Source: Plumapathes pennacea (taxonomy: Eukaryota; Cnidaria; Anthozoa; Antipatharia; Myriopathidae). From it: DNA of 64,000 nt. A model generated the notes under the pieces. The model had not been told where the DNA came from and did not search any database. It saw nothing but the letters and a program-made list of their open reading frames with translations. A program made the translations under genes and the position numbers. Of the stretch, positions 48,880 through 59,665 are shown piece after piece (within the stretch, counting starts at the first letter, position 1; the number at the start of each line of letters is the position of its first letter). The DNA lies in the NCBI GenBank assembly GCA_964036295.1, contig OZ038463.1, forward strand, positions 21,873,069 to 21,937,068. Direction: 5' to 3'.

Positions 48880-50710
48880 GCCAAATTTATACACGATGAC
48901 GTTCTTATCGTCTGTTTGCGCCAAGAACCATCGGATTCGGGTTTCTCCAGGCATGCCCCGGTTTTTCTTCTTGTTGGTGGACGTCGTTGGTTCAGGAGAA
49001 ATGTCGCGCTTTTGGGAAGCCATATATCTTTTCGAATTGATCTTTCCAAATTTACTACTCGCACCAAATGACCGCGTCTTCTGAAAAAACTCATACTTTA
49101 AAAAGAATAGATGCGTTTAAACTTAAGCGATAGGTGTGATTCCCTCGGTGATTCCAAACAATCAAAGGTTTTGCCCGTTGAACAACAACTCAAGCAACAT
49201 GTCGCTTGAGGCAGGAAGCATATGATTGGCCATGACCCTTCCCTAAAAGAGTTTGTTGAGGAAGTCAGAAAAAAACAAACATCCAGAAAAAAAAAGAAAT
49301 AAATGTTACATAATAATATTAAATTATTCTCTCAGGACAGTTGATCCCATATGAGTACACGTCATTGTTATATGCATATGCAGACAGATAAGTTTAACAA
49401 GATATGGAATCCAATAGTTGCTTCCTCCATCTCTCACTACTTGGTCCTACAGTAGCATGTGAAAAACCCGAGTGTGTATATGTTTATTTGCAGGATTTTT
49501 AAATGTGTCTCAAGATGTTCCAACTGAAGAAGGCAGTAAGAAGCAGAAAACGATTCCTTTCTCCACAATCACTACAGCTGAAGGTATGCAATACCACTCA
49601 CTAAACCACACATAATTAACAGCTATAAATGCCATGCTTGATTGAAATGTTTTCTTACAGCTTATACTGTATGTGAAATTACTTTGTTTCTCTTTTGCGG
49701 TGTCGGACAAATGCAGACTGCAGACTGCAGACAAGAAATAAAATAAATAAATAAACAAATAAATAAAATAAAATAAATAAAACTTACATAAAATAAAATA
49801 AAACAAAACAAATACAAAAACAAAAACTTACGTAAAATGCAGTGAAATAAGTTCGATTGGTTCCCGTGAGCTTGACAAACGACATCATCCAAACGATTTT
49901 TTAAGTTCTGTTTGTTGCTCAAAGAATAAAGTGATTAATGATATAATAATAATAATATAAAAATAAGAATAATAATATAATGATATTGTGAAACCACTCC
50001 CCCACGTAGTATGTGTCACTAATGCGCGAGCGGCTTTCAGTCGGGTTTCATTGATTTCAAAGCTATGGTCCCACGGGACAAATTAAAGGACAAATTAAAG
50101 GAGCCGAAAGAAAATCGCACAAATCAACAAATTGCTAATAATGTTCCCTTGATCTTCTTGGGGGAAAAAAAGGAAAATATTACAGTGACCTACCGCAAAG
50201 TTATTGCTGCCGGTGAAATATTCTAAAAAATTGAAACTTGCAACGGACTAACGTTTGATGGGCTTGGTATTCAACATCTGGCGATCTGGCTATGGTTAGG
50301 CGAAACGATGTATCATATTTCCGGTATCGACATTTTACACTATGGGGTGTAATCACCCATCAAGTGTTGGAACTTGGAAAGGCGCACATTTGTAAGAAGA
50401 CCGTTGAGGAGTGAAATAGAAGCGACTCTCTAACTTCTGTGTTTCCTTCTGCTACTTGGACAGCTTAAGTTCCTATTCCACAAACGCGTCTGGTAAGTTG
50501 TTCCGTTTTACTAATTTTAATATTCAGAGTCAGAGTCCGAGTCGTCCCGTTCCGTTTGAATCACAATTGTAACCACAACTGGTCAAAATATCAACATCAG
50601 AGGTTTTAATTTTGCTGCAGACGTGTGCGTGGTGAACGATGTCGGAGATGTCGAGAGATGAAGTGACGGACAGTGGAAGTTTGATATCTTTAAGGTGAGG
50701 AAATGAGCTT
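48880..50710. other. No recognisable gene
   Basis: Only short open frames without domains were seen. An AAAT-rich simple repeat occupies about 49737-49830. The remainder is unremarkable AT-rich DNA. Confidence 0.5.
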
Positions 50711-50717
50711 TTTCTCA

Positions 50718-50864
50718 AGGCCGATTTTTACTTACGATTGTCATATGCGAGGCTCTCACGACAAGATTACGACACAATGTATCGCGTAAATCAATCTTAC
50801 GACATGCAAATCGTGTCATAAGTGTATCTCATGCGACAATCGTAAGTTAAAATCGCATCGGCCT
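50718..50864. mobile_element. Short MITE with AGGCCG termini (Harbinger-like)
   Basis: The ends AGGCCGATTTTTACTTACGA and its near-complement form long inverted repeats over 147 bp. The flanking triplets are TCA and TTA. The AGGCCG terminus is shared with the TTA-flanked MITE at 9764-9994, so the same superfamily is likely. Confidence 0.65.
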
Positions 50865-51467
50865 TTAGACGCAAGCGGTACGTTGACATTTTGGTTGTAA
50901 TTTGTTATCCCAATTACCCCGTTACAGCTTTGGCAGTATGTTATATTTTCTGCGACCTCTGGGTTTCGCTCTACTCGTGCCTTCAGCTGTGTTAGGTTGA
51001 ATTAACGCGGACAAGGGGAATTAACGTGGACAAGGGCGGGATTTAGCGTGAGCTGGCCGGGAAATTATCATGATTTAACAATAAAAATATTGCGCAGTAG
51101 AGAGTGTTTTTTTTTAGATCATTAGATCATTAGATTAGATCAGATTGATAATTTTTTCCTACAGTGAAACACAGTTGAGTGCAAACGAAGATGCGCAAGA
51201 CAAAGCACGTAAGCAGTAAGAAGACCTGTTGTAGACAGATATACGAGAAGGTTGACGACTAAATGCATAATCTTTTTGCACAGTGATTATGCTGGCCACT
51301 ATACTCTGAGCGATTGTCAGTTGTCGGATGCAGCCTCCGGATATTCATCATCAGAAAGGTAATTAATCAAATTAATCCGTTCATATTGGGTAACATCGGC
51401 AGGCAGAAATTTGTCCGATACGGCTTTACTTTCACACTTGTCTTTTTGTATTTTCAACTCTTCGGAG

Positions 51468-52307
51468 TGCGAGGAAAATAAGTTGACAAACATTGCACAA
51501 GACGATATAAAGTACTTGAGAGGTAACAAGAAACTGCCTTATGTTCCTTGGAAAGACGACTTCGGGAACGAAGATCTCGCACATTTCTCGAAGAATCCCC
51601 CAAGTTTTACCGTCTGCAAAGACAGGCCAACCGTCTGCAACATGAATGCAATATTTACTATTGACCTCACAACACTTGAACATGTAGACGGCATGTAGTC
51701 TGACGATTTTGCTTGGAGAAACAATGGCAACAAAACTCAAACTGTCATCATCAATGACGCACCATTTACACTGTGCAAGACCTACTTTGTACACAAGAAG
51801 CACAAAGACTTTAAACGCCGGATTTATAGTCTTTCCATTTCAGAGGGGAGTGCGGGCCGCTATGCGATGCTTTGTTACTGTTTCGAGAACGAAGAACATC
51901 TGGTTTCCCCACAAAAAAGACCACGTACTCAGCCATCTACGCTCAAGTCAATCGTGAAGAAGCTGAAGGCAGAAAAGAGCACTCGCGACGTCTACATGGA
52001 AACTCGAGAGGATGCTGGGGGGACGCTTTCAGCCACTAAAGTGTCCTCCCTTCCGCGGTCCACTGGGCAGTTCCAAAAGCTGAAAGATCGTTCATGCCCC
52101 AAGGCAAGAAGTGGTGCGGCGACAGGGCATGAGAAGAAGGACAAATTATTTTCAGTAATCTTAAAATGTGTCCATGACAGTACACAGAAAGGACTCAGGT
52201 TTCTTCAATTTGTACAGGGTGCTCCTCAACCTCTCGCATTCCTTGCCGACCAACGTCAGTTAAACAACATTGAGCGATTTTGTACCAATCCTGCCAAGCC
52301 AGGAGTA
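51468..52307 (+). pseudogene. MULE-like gene, 5' part, interrupted by transposon
   Basis: An open frame continues from about CEENKLTNIAQDDIKYLRGN through VPWKDDFGNEDLAHF, an in-frame TAG at 51696-51698, SDDFAWRNNGNKTQTV and QFVQGAPQPLAFLADQRQLN to CTNPAKPGV, where the Harbinger element begins. Joined past the insertion the frame continues as LSVDMTYNCGAFYVT (from 62740), as expected for this multicopy cnidarian family, which I take to be MULE-derived. The start is chosen at a plausible AG acceptor (51467); an earlier small exon ending 51358 with a GT donor is possible. The single stop plus the 10.4-kb insertion make it a pseudogene. Confidence 0.7.
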
Positions 52308-52456
52308 GGGAACTTAAGCAACTGACGTTTTCGGTGCGACGGCGACGTGAAAATCGAGAAAGACTGGGTCAGAGGTTGCAGTCGGCGCGCCAAAATATAA
52401 GTAGTTAAGCAGCCGGCAACGGCGACCTCGAGTTTGTTTTTGTGCGTTTTAGTCAT

Positions 52457-52826
52457 TATAGAGGCGCCCAAAGATGACCCGTATGGACTTGATGTGACGA
52501 CAATGCTCGTTTTATTCTGACAAGAATAATACACACAAAAACAACGTTGAAATACACAACTAACGGAATCGAGCGACAAACGCGTACACGAACGGCAACA
52601 AAGATATAAATATAATCAAAGGCTACAAAACACGGCTCGACAACTGAAATAACAACCTACCAAGTGTCCATACCCGCGTATGAGCCGAAAAAGGCGCTCT
52701 AAAAAGATAAACAATTCGCACGTGGAATATAACAAAAAACAAAATGGCGGATTAACTCCGAACTGCATGCTGGGACAAAAAAGGCAAACCGCTGACTAGC
52801 AAGGAGTGTTGAGAGTAGCCTCAACA
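52457..52826 (-). repeat. BEL 3' LTR
   Basis: 370 bp; on the minus strand it starts TGTTGAGGCTACTC. It contains AATAAA (complement of 52511-52516) as probable polyadenylation signal. Same length and, by eye, the same sequence as the LTR at 59293-59662. Confidence 0.95.
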
Positions 52827-52952
52827 TGGTCCCCCCGTTGAACGGACTTGGGTTCGTTCAAAAACTTAACCTTAACCTAAACAAACAAAGATACATATAA
52901 ATGTTCAGAACAGTTCCGAGAGTTCGTCCTAACGCTCATCGGACAAATCTTC

Positions 52953-55900
52953 TCAGCTCGCTTCCTCCAGCAGACACAACTTAGCAATAGGGCGCACCAA
53001 GACGGAGGTCTTTGTCTTGATCTCAGCTGCTCGGACGAGTCCATCAGAGCCGGGGAATACTTTAGTCACCCTTCCAAGGTGCCACTGTCCACGGGGAATG
53101 TTGTTGTCCACAAGTAGAACTAAGTCATTGACTGCCAAATTGCGTCTCTTGAGAACCCACTTCTTCCTTTCCTGTAGAAGGGGGAGGTACTCACGTACCC
53201 ATCTCGTCCAGAAGTGATTGGCGAGAACCTGTCCCCTACGCCAGTGCTTGCACGAGTACACCTCCTCATCTTGGAAGTTCCCTGCTGGAATGGCGAGACC
53301 TTGACGTTGTTGGAGGAGGTGACTTGGTGTGATTGGTTCCCAGTCTGTCGGATCATCACTGCTGGGGCAAAGTGGGCGTGTGTTCAGGATCCCGACGGCC
53401 TCTGCAAATACGGTCCGCAGTGTCTCTCGGCTGACGAAGGCGTGAGGGTGACCCAGAACAGCTTTCATCGTTGTCCGTACGCTCCTGATTAGCCGTTCCC
53501 ATACACCAGACATGTGGCTTGCAGTGGGGGGTTGGAAGTGCCACTTCTCAAATGGCTGACAGCACCACTCCACTTCCTTCTTGTGTAGAGCGTGTTTGAT
53601 AGCGGTCTGGTTCCACTCTTGCCTGGCTAACCTCAACTCCTTCTCTCCCCCAACAAAATTCGTACCATTATCGCTCCAGATTTCCTTGGCGGCCCCTCGG
53701 ATGCAGATGAAACGGCGTAGAGCTTGAATGAAGGCGTCCGTTTCAAGAGAGCCAACATCTTCAATATGGATGGCTCTAGTGGTGAGACAGACAAAAATGC
53801 AGCCGTACACTTTCCCGGTACTTCGTCCCCGTTTTACATGGAAAGGTCCAAAGAAGTCCAGACCGGTGTAAGTAAAGGGAGGTTCGTAGGGAGTCAACCG
53901 AGCTCTGGGTAGCTCGCCCATAAACTGTCTCATGGATGCCTCGTGTCTTCTGCGACAGTCAACACAGCGACGAAGGACTTGCCGAGTTAAGGCGCGGGCA
54001 TTGAGGACCCAATAGCACTGACGAAGTGCCGCCAGCACGTGTTCACGACCTGCATGGCCGAGGGTCTGGTGGTAGTGCCTGATGATCAGTGTGGCTACGG
54101 GATGTTCGTTTGGGACAATCATGGGGTGCATTGCTTCTGGGGAAATTGGTGCATGTTGCAGGCGACCGCCAACGTGAATGACACCGTCCAGTGGAGTTGG
54201 GCTAAGACTAGCAAGTCTGCTGCTCGTCTTGACTTGCTTACCAGACTCTAAGGCCAAGAAGTCACCTTGAAAACACTGCCTTTGAATCAGCCTCACAACA
54301 AGCTTGGATGAAGTTCGCATGTCGGCCAGGGTCACATCGCGTCGCATCTGAGGCTCCGGCTTGGCTTTGGATTGTAAATATTGCACGAATCGCACAAGCC
54401 ATGATACACAAACTTGCAGCCTGGACCATGACGAGAATCTCCTCAGCAGCTCGTCCAAGGTAGAGCTAACAGTCACCGTCATCAGTTGCTTGGGCTTGAT
54501 GATTTCTACGTCATCAGCAGGCACTTCACCCAGCCTTTGTTGTGGCCAGAGGTCTTCTGGCTGCCACAGGAACTTAGGCCCGGTCCACCAACGGCATTCC
54601 GGTTGAAAGGCTTGTATGGGCAAACCTCTCGATCCGTCGTCTGCGGGGTTTAAGGTTCCTGGTACATGGCGCCACTGGTTTGGCGTAGTGTGTTCATGGA
54701 TTTCCTCCAACCGGGTCGCCACGAAACGGTGGAACCGTCTCGTTTCATTCTTTATGTACTGGATGACGGTCATGGAGTCTGTCCAAAATGTGACTGAGTC
54801 AATGGTCCAGTCCAGCTCGGCCTTCACCATGTTGCAGAGGCGGACTGCCATAAGACTGCCCATCAGTTCCAGTCTCGGGATCGTGGGTCTCTTCAGTGGG
54901 ACATTACGGCACTTGCCCATAACAAAGGAACAATGGGTTGAGCCATCTTCACCGACGATTCTCAGGTAGGCACACGCTGAGTAGGCAAACTCACTGGCGT
55001 CGCTGAAAAGGTGCAGTTGGGCGACGCCTCCCTCCATCTTTGGGTCCCTGTAACACCGGGGAATGTGGATGGTAGGAAGGAGTGGAAGCGATTCGATCCA
55101 TCTCTGCCAAACTGCCACATGGTGGTCTTGGATTGAATCATCCCACCCAACTTTATCCCGCCAGAGGTCTTGGATCAGCACCTTCACGGGCAGTACAAAG
55201 GGGGCCAGAAACCCCAAGGGATCAAATAGAGAGCTGATGGTGGAGAGGATTCCACGTTTGGTTATGGGTTTGTCGGTGCAGATGGTCTTGAAACAGAAGA
55301 CATCGCTTTCAGCGTCCCACTGGAGGCCCAGGGTGCGATCGATTGGGAGACGATCCAGGGCCAGGTCGCGTGTCGGGTTGGCTCGTTCCCCGACAGGGAC
55401 AGCTTGTAGAACTTCTCGCTGGTTGCTAAGAAACTTTGTGAGGCGGAAGCCCCCTTCTCGAAGCATGTCTATCAGTTTAAGGGCCAACTCAACACCTTTC
55501 GTGGTAGTCTCGACAGACTTCAGCAAGTCATCCACGTAAAAATTGCGGTTCACGGTTTCTGCTGCTTCCTTGCCGTACTTATCTTGGTTGTCTTCCGCAG
55601 TCTGTTTTAAGGCCTTGTTTGAGCAGCAGGGGGATGAAGCGGCTCCGAAGATATGCACAAGCATCTGATGGTCTTCAGGGGGCCTTCCCGTGTCTCCGCT
55701 CCACCACAGGAAACGGAGGGAGTCACAGTCATCCGGACTTACTCGAACCTGGTGGAACATCGCCTCAATGTCTGCGATAATGGCAACCTTCTCTTGTCTG
55801 AAGCGTATGAGTACTCCAGCCAAGTTGTTGATCAGATCTGGACCCTGTAGAAGTTGGTCATTTAGGGACGTTCCACTGTACTTTGCGGCTGCATCAAATA

Positions 55901-58900
55901 CCACGCGCACCTTCCCTGGTTTGTTGGGGTTCAGAACTGGGTGATGTGGTAGGTACCATGTCTTGCTGCCCTTCACTTCAGCCTCCTTTCTTGTGAGTTT
56001 CCGGGCATATCCCTTGGCGATGTAGTCATCAATGACAGAAGTGTACTTCTGTTTTAGCACTGGGTCCTTTTCCAGTCTGCGCTTAAGGTGGGAAAGGCGG
56101 ATTTCGGCCATGGAACGGTTGAAGGGGAGGCAGGGCTCCTTGTCTTTCCACAACAGTCCCATCTGGTAGTGACCATCTTTCCTCATAATCGTCCTGTCAA
56201 TTATCTTCATAGCGCGCTTGTCCTCAACAGACATCGGGCTGTAGCGATGGTCCTTCGTGCCAAGAGACTCTACATTCCAGAATGCCTCCACCTGCTCGTT
56301 AAGGGTGAGGTCATTCGTCGTTGTGTGGATGTGATGAACATCATAATGCTGTCGCCTTGGTTCATCTCCAACGCAACCGAGAAGAGAGAAGCCGAGACAG
56401 GACCTAATGGCTATCGGGTCATGAGGTCCTCCACGTCTAACTTCCAGCGGGACAAATGCATCAGGGACATTAGTGCCAATTATCATAGATATCTTCTTTC
56501 TGCTAACATCAGGAAATGGGACATCTTGCAGGTGGCGCCAGCGTCCCTTCTCTCCAATAACAGGCTGGTGTCGCAACGGTATTTGCAAGTCCTGGCTGGA
56601 CCATACATGGTACAACTCCAGGCGGTGCGGTTGGTCATCGATGAGCGACTCCACAGCAAGGTTTACCCTTTCTCCTTGATGTTGTTCGTTTGATCTACTC
56701 AGGGTTGAGAGAATGAGGTGATCTGGTTCTCCCTTTAAGTCCAACTGCTGCACTAGAGACGGGTCTACCAACGTGATTTCAGAGCCTGAATCAAGCATTG
56801 CATACGTAGTGATGGTGTTTCCGTTTTCAGCGAGGACTCGTAGTGGCAGGACTTGGAGAAGTACAGTCCCCGAACACTCTGCAGTAGCAGTACCGCATGA
56901 AGTAGCAGGGTCCCTTGACTGAAGGGTTGGGGACCCTCCTGGACCCTCTGCGTTGGCAGTGCCACAGGAGGAGGCAAGGTCCCTTGCCTGCAAGGTTGGG
57001 GCTCCTGAAGATCTCCCTTGCATGTCACGTTTGTTCACAGTTGAGTCAGTGGCTTCAGGTCGATGTTCTGGCCGATGCAGCAACGTGTGGTGAAGCGCAC
57101 CACATCCCGGTATCTTGCATCTGAATGAGCTAGGGCATACCCCTGCGAAATGCTTTAAGCTAGTGCCGGCTCGAATGACAGGCGTGTCCTTTAAACAGTT
57201 CCAGCACAGGGCTTTGCTGCGTACGAAATCAACCTTCTCTTGATGAGTCCTGGACTTAAAAAGGTCGCACTGATGAAGTGGGTGACCTTGAGAACAGCAG
57301 GGACAGGGTAGAGACCTTCTTCTGTTGTCCTGATATGAATTTCTCAGCTGGTGTGCAGCGGCTTGGTTGCCACTTATAGCCATCGTTGTAGGCCTGGTCA
57401 GTTCAGCCTTGTGGCTCATCCCTCTTGTCTTGGTAGAGCTGGCGGGGCTGGCTTCTGTGTGTTTGCCGTTGATTGGGTGGTTGGCTATGGCTGCCCATTT
57501 GTCTAAGAACTTCACAAACTCAGCAAATGTTGGGAACCGTTTGCCTTTCTCTTCTAGGTCATACGCGTGCTGGGCGAACTTGTCCCTGAGATGTTTGGGT
57601 AGCCGTTCCAGCATTTGTACAATGTTCCCTTGATTGACTTCACTTAAGCAATCCATAGACGTCAGGGTAGCTAGCGCTCTTGCGGTTTGGTCTGCAAACT
57701 TCCGCAGGGATGTCTTATCACCATTTGCTATGGTGGGTCCCTTTATTAAGCTGTTGATCGTAGAGCTCACGACTGCACAGGGTCGGCCATACCTCCGCTC
57801 GAGAATCTTCAAAGCCTCCTGTAACCCGCCATTTACAGTCTCAAGGCCAGCAACGGCCTCCTTTGCTTCACCGCTGAGGAACTGTAACAGGCGCGTCATC
57901 TTCCACCCGTCATCCAGGTCTGCACGTGACAGAATGTGGTGTTGAAATCGCTGTCGAAACAGGGGAAACTGATCAGGCGCTCCCCAAAACTTCTCAAACT
58001 GTACTGGTGGCAGGTCTTGGTTGTAAGCCAGTTTTTGTTGTGTCAGAGAAATGCTCCTCATGGCTGCTGCAACCGTTGCCAACACTTCCTCGTGAGCGGA
58101 TGATCCCGACATCACGGATGATGGGCGTACTGGGGTGTATGTACTTGCCACTGGTGGAATTCTCGGTGTGGACTCAACAAACTCCTTCCACTGAGTTGGC
58201 TTGTTGTTGGGAGCAAGGGGCTGTGAAGGGGCTAATGGTGTGAGCCCGATGACAGGCGCTTTGCCCGATGGTACGACAGGAAAGGTAGGTGGGGCAGTCG
58301 AAAACAGCATCTCATTTGTGACTGGGGATGTAGAGGGCAGAGTCTGCGCTGCCCCCTCAGGTCCCATTTTGGGCGCTTGTGCAACCACGCTTGGGTCGGC
58401 TCCCGAGGCGGCAACCGGGGGCTGTTTTGGATCCCAGCCATAAGTCAAAACATCACCTTCTTGGTCCTTCTCCTCATCTAGTTGGGCAAGCTTCGCTTCT
58501 AGTTCAGTAAAGGCAGCCTTGCCCCTGGCTTCAGCAATTTCACTCTCTGCACGTATTCTCAGGGACTCAAGCCTTCTGGTTCTATCAAGTTCTTCTTCTT
58601 CAATTTCTCGTTGTCTAGCAAGGTCTCTCTGCTTCTTCTCAAGGGCCATGAGCTTCATTTCTGCCTCCATCGTTCTTTGCTTTTCTCGCTCTGCCAGTTG
58701 GAGGGCGAGTTGAGCTCTCATGGCTTCAGCTCTCCGGAACTCCGAGTGAGTACTCCTGGAGGTTACACTACCTTCACGCACAGTGTCCGCTGGAACTTCT
58801 CGTAACACAAGGTCTTTCATAACTTGCTGGTTAAGGAATGTTGCTGCATTTTGCAGGTAATTATTGACAACTTTGCTAAAGGTGGCCCTTTCCTGATTCA

Positions 58901-59222
58901 GTTGGTCGTATTGACGAAGAGCATCGGTTTGATCTTCACTATCATCCTTAGCTATTGTCATGAAGGTGTTGTGTGCATCGGTAAATCTGTTCCACATTTC
59001 ATTATACTGAGAGAGGCGTTCCCTTACCGTCGCAACGTTTTCTGTTTTGTCCATGAGTGTTTCGATCGACCCGCGTACACGGCTGATGGCACTTAGTTGA
59101 CCAGTTCGTGAATTCCTTGCAGCGCGTAGTTTCTCCACGTAGACCTCTTCAGGGTTCAGCATCACCGACGCCTGCCTTATCCTTTCACTTCTGCGAATCG
59201 CTGAATCCACCTCTTCATCCAT
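52953..59222 (-). CDS. BEL/Pao gag-pol polyprotein
   Basis: One uninterrupted frame of 2089 residues from the ATG at 59222. The frame stays open 57 codons further upstream into the LTR, but MDEEVDSAIRRSERIRQ is the likely start. Order: coiled-coil gag region (about 100-260), a DUF1759-like gag core (about 405-580), zinc knuckles (CPCC and CWNC near 640-680, with further Cys/His to about 715), retroviral-type aspartic protease (LDSG, Asp 811), reverse transcriptase (Asp 1151; YVDD at 1229-1232), RNase H (Asp 1408, Glu 1452, Asp 1482), integrase zinc finger (His near 1718-1723, Cys 1753 and 1756), integrase core (Asp 1789, Asp 1851, Glu 1909) and a C-terminal DUF5641-like domain. All catalytic residues are present. 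No env-like frame follows. It should be translation-competent. Confidence 0.95.
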   Translation of the reverse strand: MDEEVDSAIRRSERIRQASVMLNPEEVYVEKLRAARNSRTGQLSAISRVRGSIETLMDKTENVATVRERLSQYNEMWNRFTDAHNTFMTIAKDDSEDQTDALRQYDQLNQERATFSKVVNNYLQNAATFLNQQVMKDLVLREVPADTVREGSVTSRSTHSEFRRAEAMRAQLALQLAEREKQRTMEAEMKLMALEKKQRDLARQREIEEEELDRTRRLESLRIRAESEIAEARGKAAFTELEAKLAQLDEEKDQEGDVLTYGWDPKQPPVAASGADPSVVAQAPKMGPEGAAQTLPSTSPVTNEMLFSTAPPTFPVVPSGKAPVIGLTPLAPSQPLAPNNKPTQWKEFVESTPRIPPVASTYTPVRPSSVMSGSSAHEEVLATVAAAMRSISLTQQKLAYNQDLPPVQFEKFWGAPDQFPLFRQRFQHHILSRADLDDGWKMTRLLQFLSGEAKEAVAGLETVNGGLQEALKILERRYGRPCAVVSSTINSLIKGPTIANGDKTSLRKFADQTARALATLTSMDCLSEVNQGNIVQMLERLPKHLRDKFAQHAYDLEEKGKRFPTFAEFVKFLDKWAAIANHPINGKHTEASPASSTKTRGMSHKAELTRPTTMAISGNQAAAHQLRNSYQDNRRRSLPCPCCSQGHPLHQCDLFKSRTHQEKVDFVRSKALCWNCLKDTPVIRAGTSLKHFAGVCPSSFRCKIPGCGALHHTLLHRPEHRPEATDSTVNKRDMQGRSSGAPTLQARDLASSCGTANAEGPGGSPTLQSRDPATSCGTATAECSGTVLLQVLPLRVLAENGNTITTYAMLDSGSEITLVDPSLVQQLDLKGEPDHLILSTLSRSNEQHQGERVNLAVESLIDDQPHRLELYHVWSSQDLQIPLRHQPVIGEKGRWRHLQDVPFPDVSRKKISMIIGTNVPDAFVPLEVRRGGPHDPIAIRSCLGFSLLGCVGDEPRRQHYDVHHIHTTTNDLTLNEQVEAFWNVESLGTKDHRYSPMSVEDKRAMKIIDRTIMRKDGHYQMGLLWKDKEPCLPFNRSMAEIRLSHLKRRLEKDPVLKQKYTSVIDDYIAKGYARKLTRKEAEVKGSKTWYLPHHPVLNPNKPGKVRVVFDAAAKYSGTSLNDQLLQGPDLINNLAGVLIRFRQEKVAIIADIEAMFHQVRVSPDDCDSLRFLWWSGDTGRPPEDHQMLVHIFGAASSPCCSNKALKQTAEDNQDKYGKEAAETVNRNFYVDDLLKSVETTTKGVELALKLIDMLREGGFRLTKFLSNQREVLQAVPVGERANPTRDLALDRLPIDRTLGLQWDAESDVFCFKTICTDKPITKRGILSTISSLFDPLGFLAPFVLPVKVLIQDLWRDKVGWDDSIQDHHVAVWQRWIESLPLLPTIHIPRCYRDPKMEGGVAQLHLFSDASEFAYSACAYLRIVGEDGSTHCSFVMGKCRNVPLKRPTIPRLELMGSLMAVRLCNMVKAELDWTIDSVTFWTDSMTVIQYIKNETRRFHRFVATRLEEIHEHTTPNQWRHVPGTLNPADDGSRGLPIQAFQPECRWWTGPKFLWQPEDLWPQQRLGEVPADDVEIIKPKQLMTVTVSSTLDELLRRFSSWSRLQVCVSWLVRFVQYLQSKAKPEPQMRRDVTLADMRTSSKLVVRLIQRQCFQGDFLALESGKQVKTSSRLASLSPTPLDGVIHVGGRLQHAPISPEAMHPMIVPNEHPVATLIIRHYHQTLGHAGREHVLAALRQCYWVLNARALTRQVLRRCVDCRRRHEASMRQFMGELPRARLTPYEPPFTYTGLDFFGPFHVKRGRSTGKVYGCIFVCLTTRAIHIEDVGSLETDAFIQALRRFICIRGAAKEIWSDNGTNFVGGEKELRLARQEWNQTAIKHALHKKEVEWCCQPFEKWHFQPPTASHMSGVWERLIRSVRTTMKAVLGHPHAFVSRETLRTVFAEAVGILNTRPLCPSSDDPTDWEPITPSHLLQQRQGLAIPAGNFQDEEVYSCKHWRRGQVLANHFWTRWVREYLPLLQERKKWVLKRRNLAVNDLVLLVDNNIPRGQWHLGRVTKVFPGSDGLVRAAEIKTKTSVLVRPIAKLCLLEEAS

Positions 59223-59292
59223 GTCGGCCGCCAGGGGCAATGGAGTGAGAAGTTTCGACGTTCGAGCGAAAGTGAGACTTGAATAAAACAAA

Positions 59293-59662
59293 TATAGAGG
59301 CGCCCAAAGATGACCCGTATGGACTTGATGTGACGACAATGCTCGTTTTATTCTGACAAGAATAATACACACAAAAACAACGTTGAAATACACAACTAAC
59401 GGAATCGAGCGACAAACGCGTACACGAACGGCAACAAAGATATAAATATAATCAAAGGCTACAAAACACGGCTCGACAACTGAAATAACAACCTACCAAG
59501 TGTCCATACCCGCGTATGAGCCGAAAAAGGCGCTCTAAAAAGATAAACAATTCGCACGTGGAATATAACAAAAAACAAAATGGCGGATTAACTCCGAACT
59601 GCATGCTGGGACAAAAAAGGCAAACCGCTGACTAGCAAGGAGTGTTGAGAGTAGCCTCAACA
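59293..59662 (-). repeat. BEL 5' LTR
   Basis: 370 bp, matching 52457-52826 by eye without a difference. It should carry the element promoter. AATAAA lies at the complement of 59347-59352. It ends immediately before GTCAT and the Harbinger transposase ATG. Confidence 0.95.
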
Positions 59663-59665
59663 GTC

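Larger units (their letters stand above)
52457..59662 (-). mobile_element. Complete BEL/Pao LTR retrotransposon, young
   Basis: A 7206-bp element on the minus strand with two 370-bp LTRs, a single long gag-pol frame and a purine-rich GGGGGGACCA (complement of 52827-52836) directly before the 3' LTR as polypurine tract. GTCAT at 52452-52456 and 59663-59667 is the 5-bp target duplication. The LTRs appear identical, so integration is recent. I could not identify the primer-binding site after the 5' LTR with confidence. The element interrupts the Harbinger transposon at the transposase start codon, in opposite orientation to the transposase. Confidence 0.95.

Noticed and set aside
53017..59096. 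Many open frames on the plus strand across the BEL element
   Set aside because: They are antisense shadows of the gag-pol frame; none matches a known family or has exon signals.
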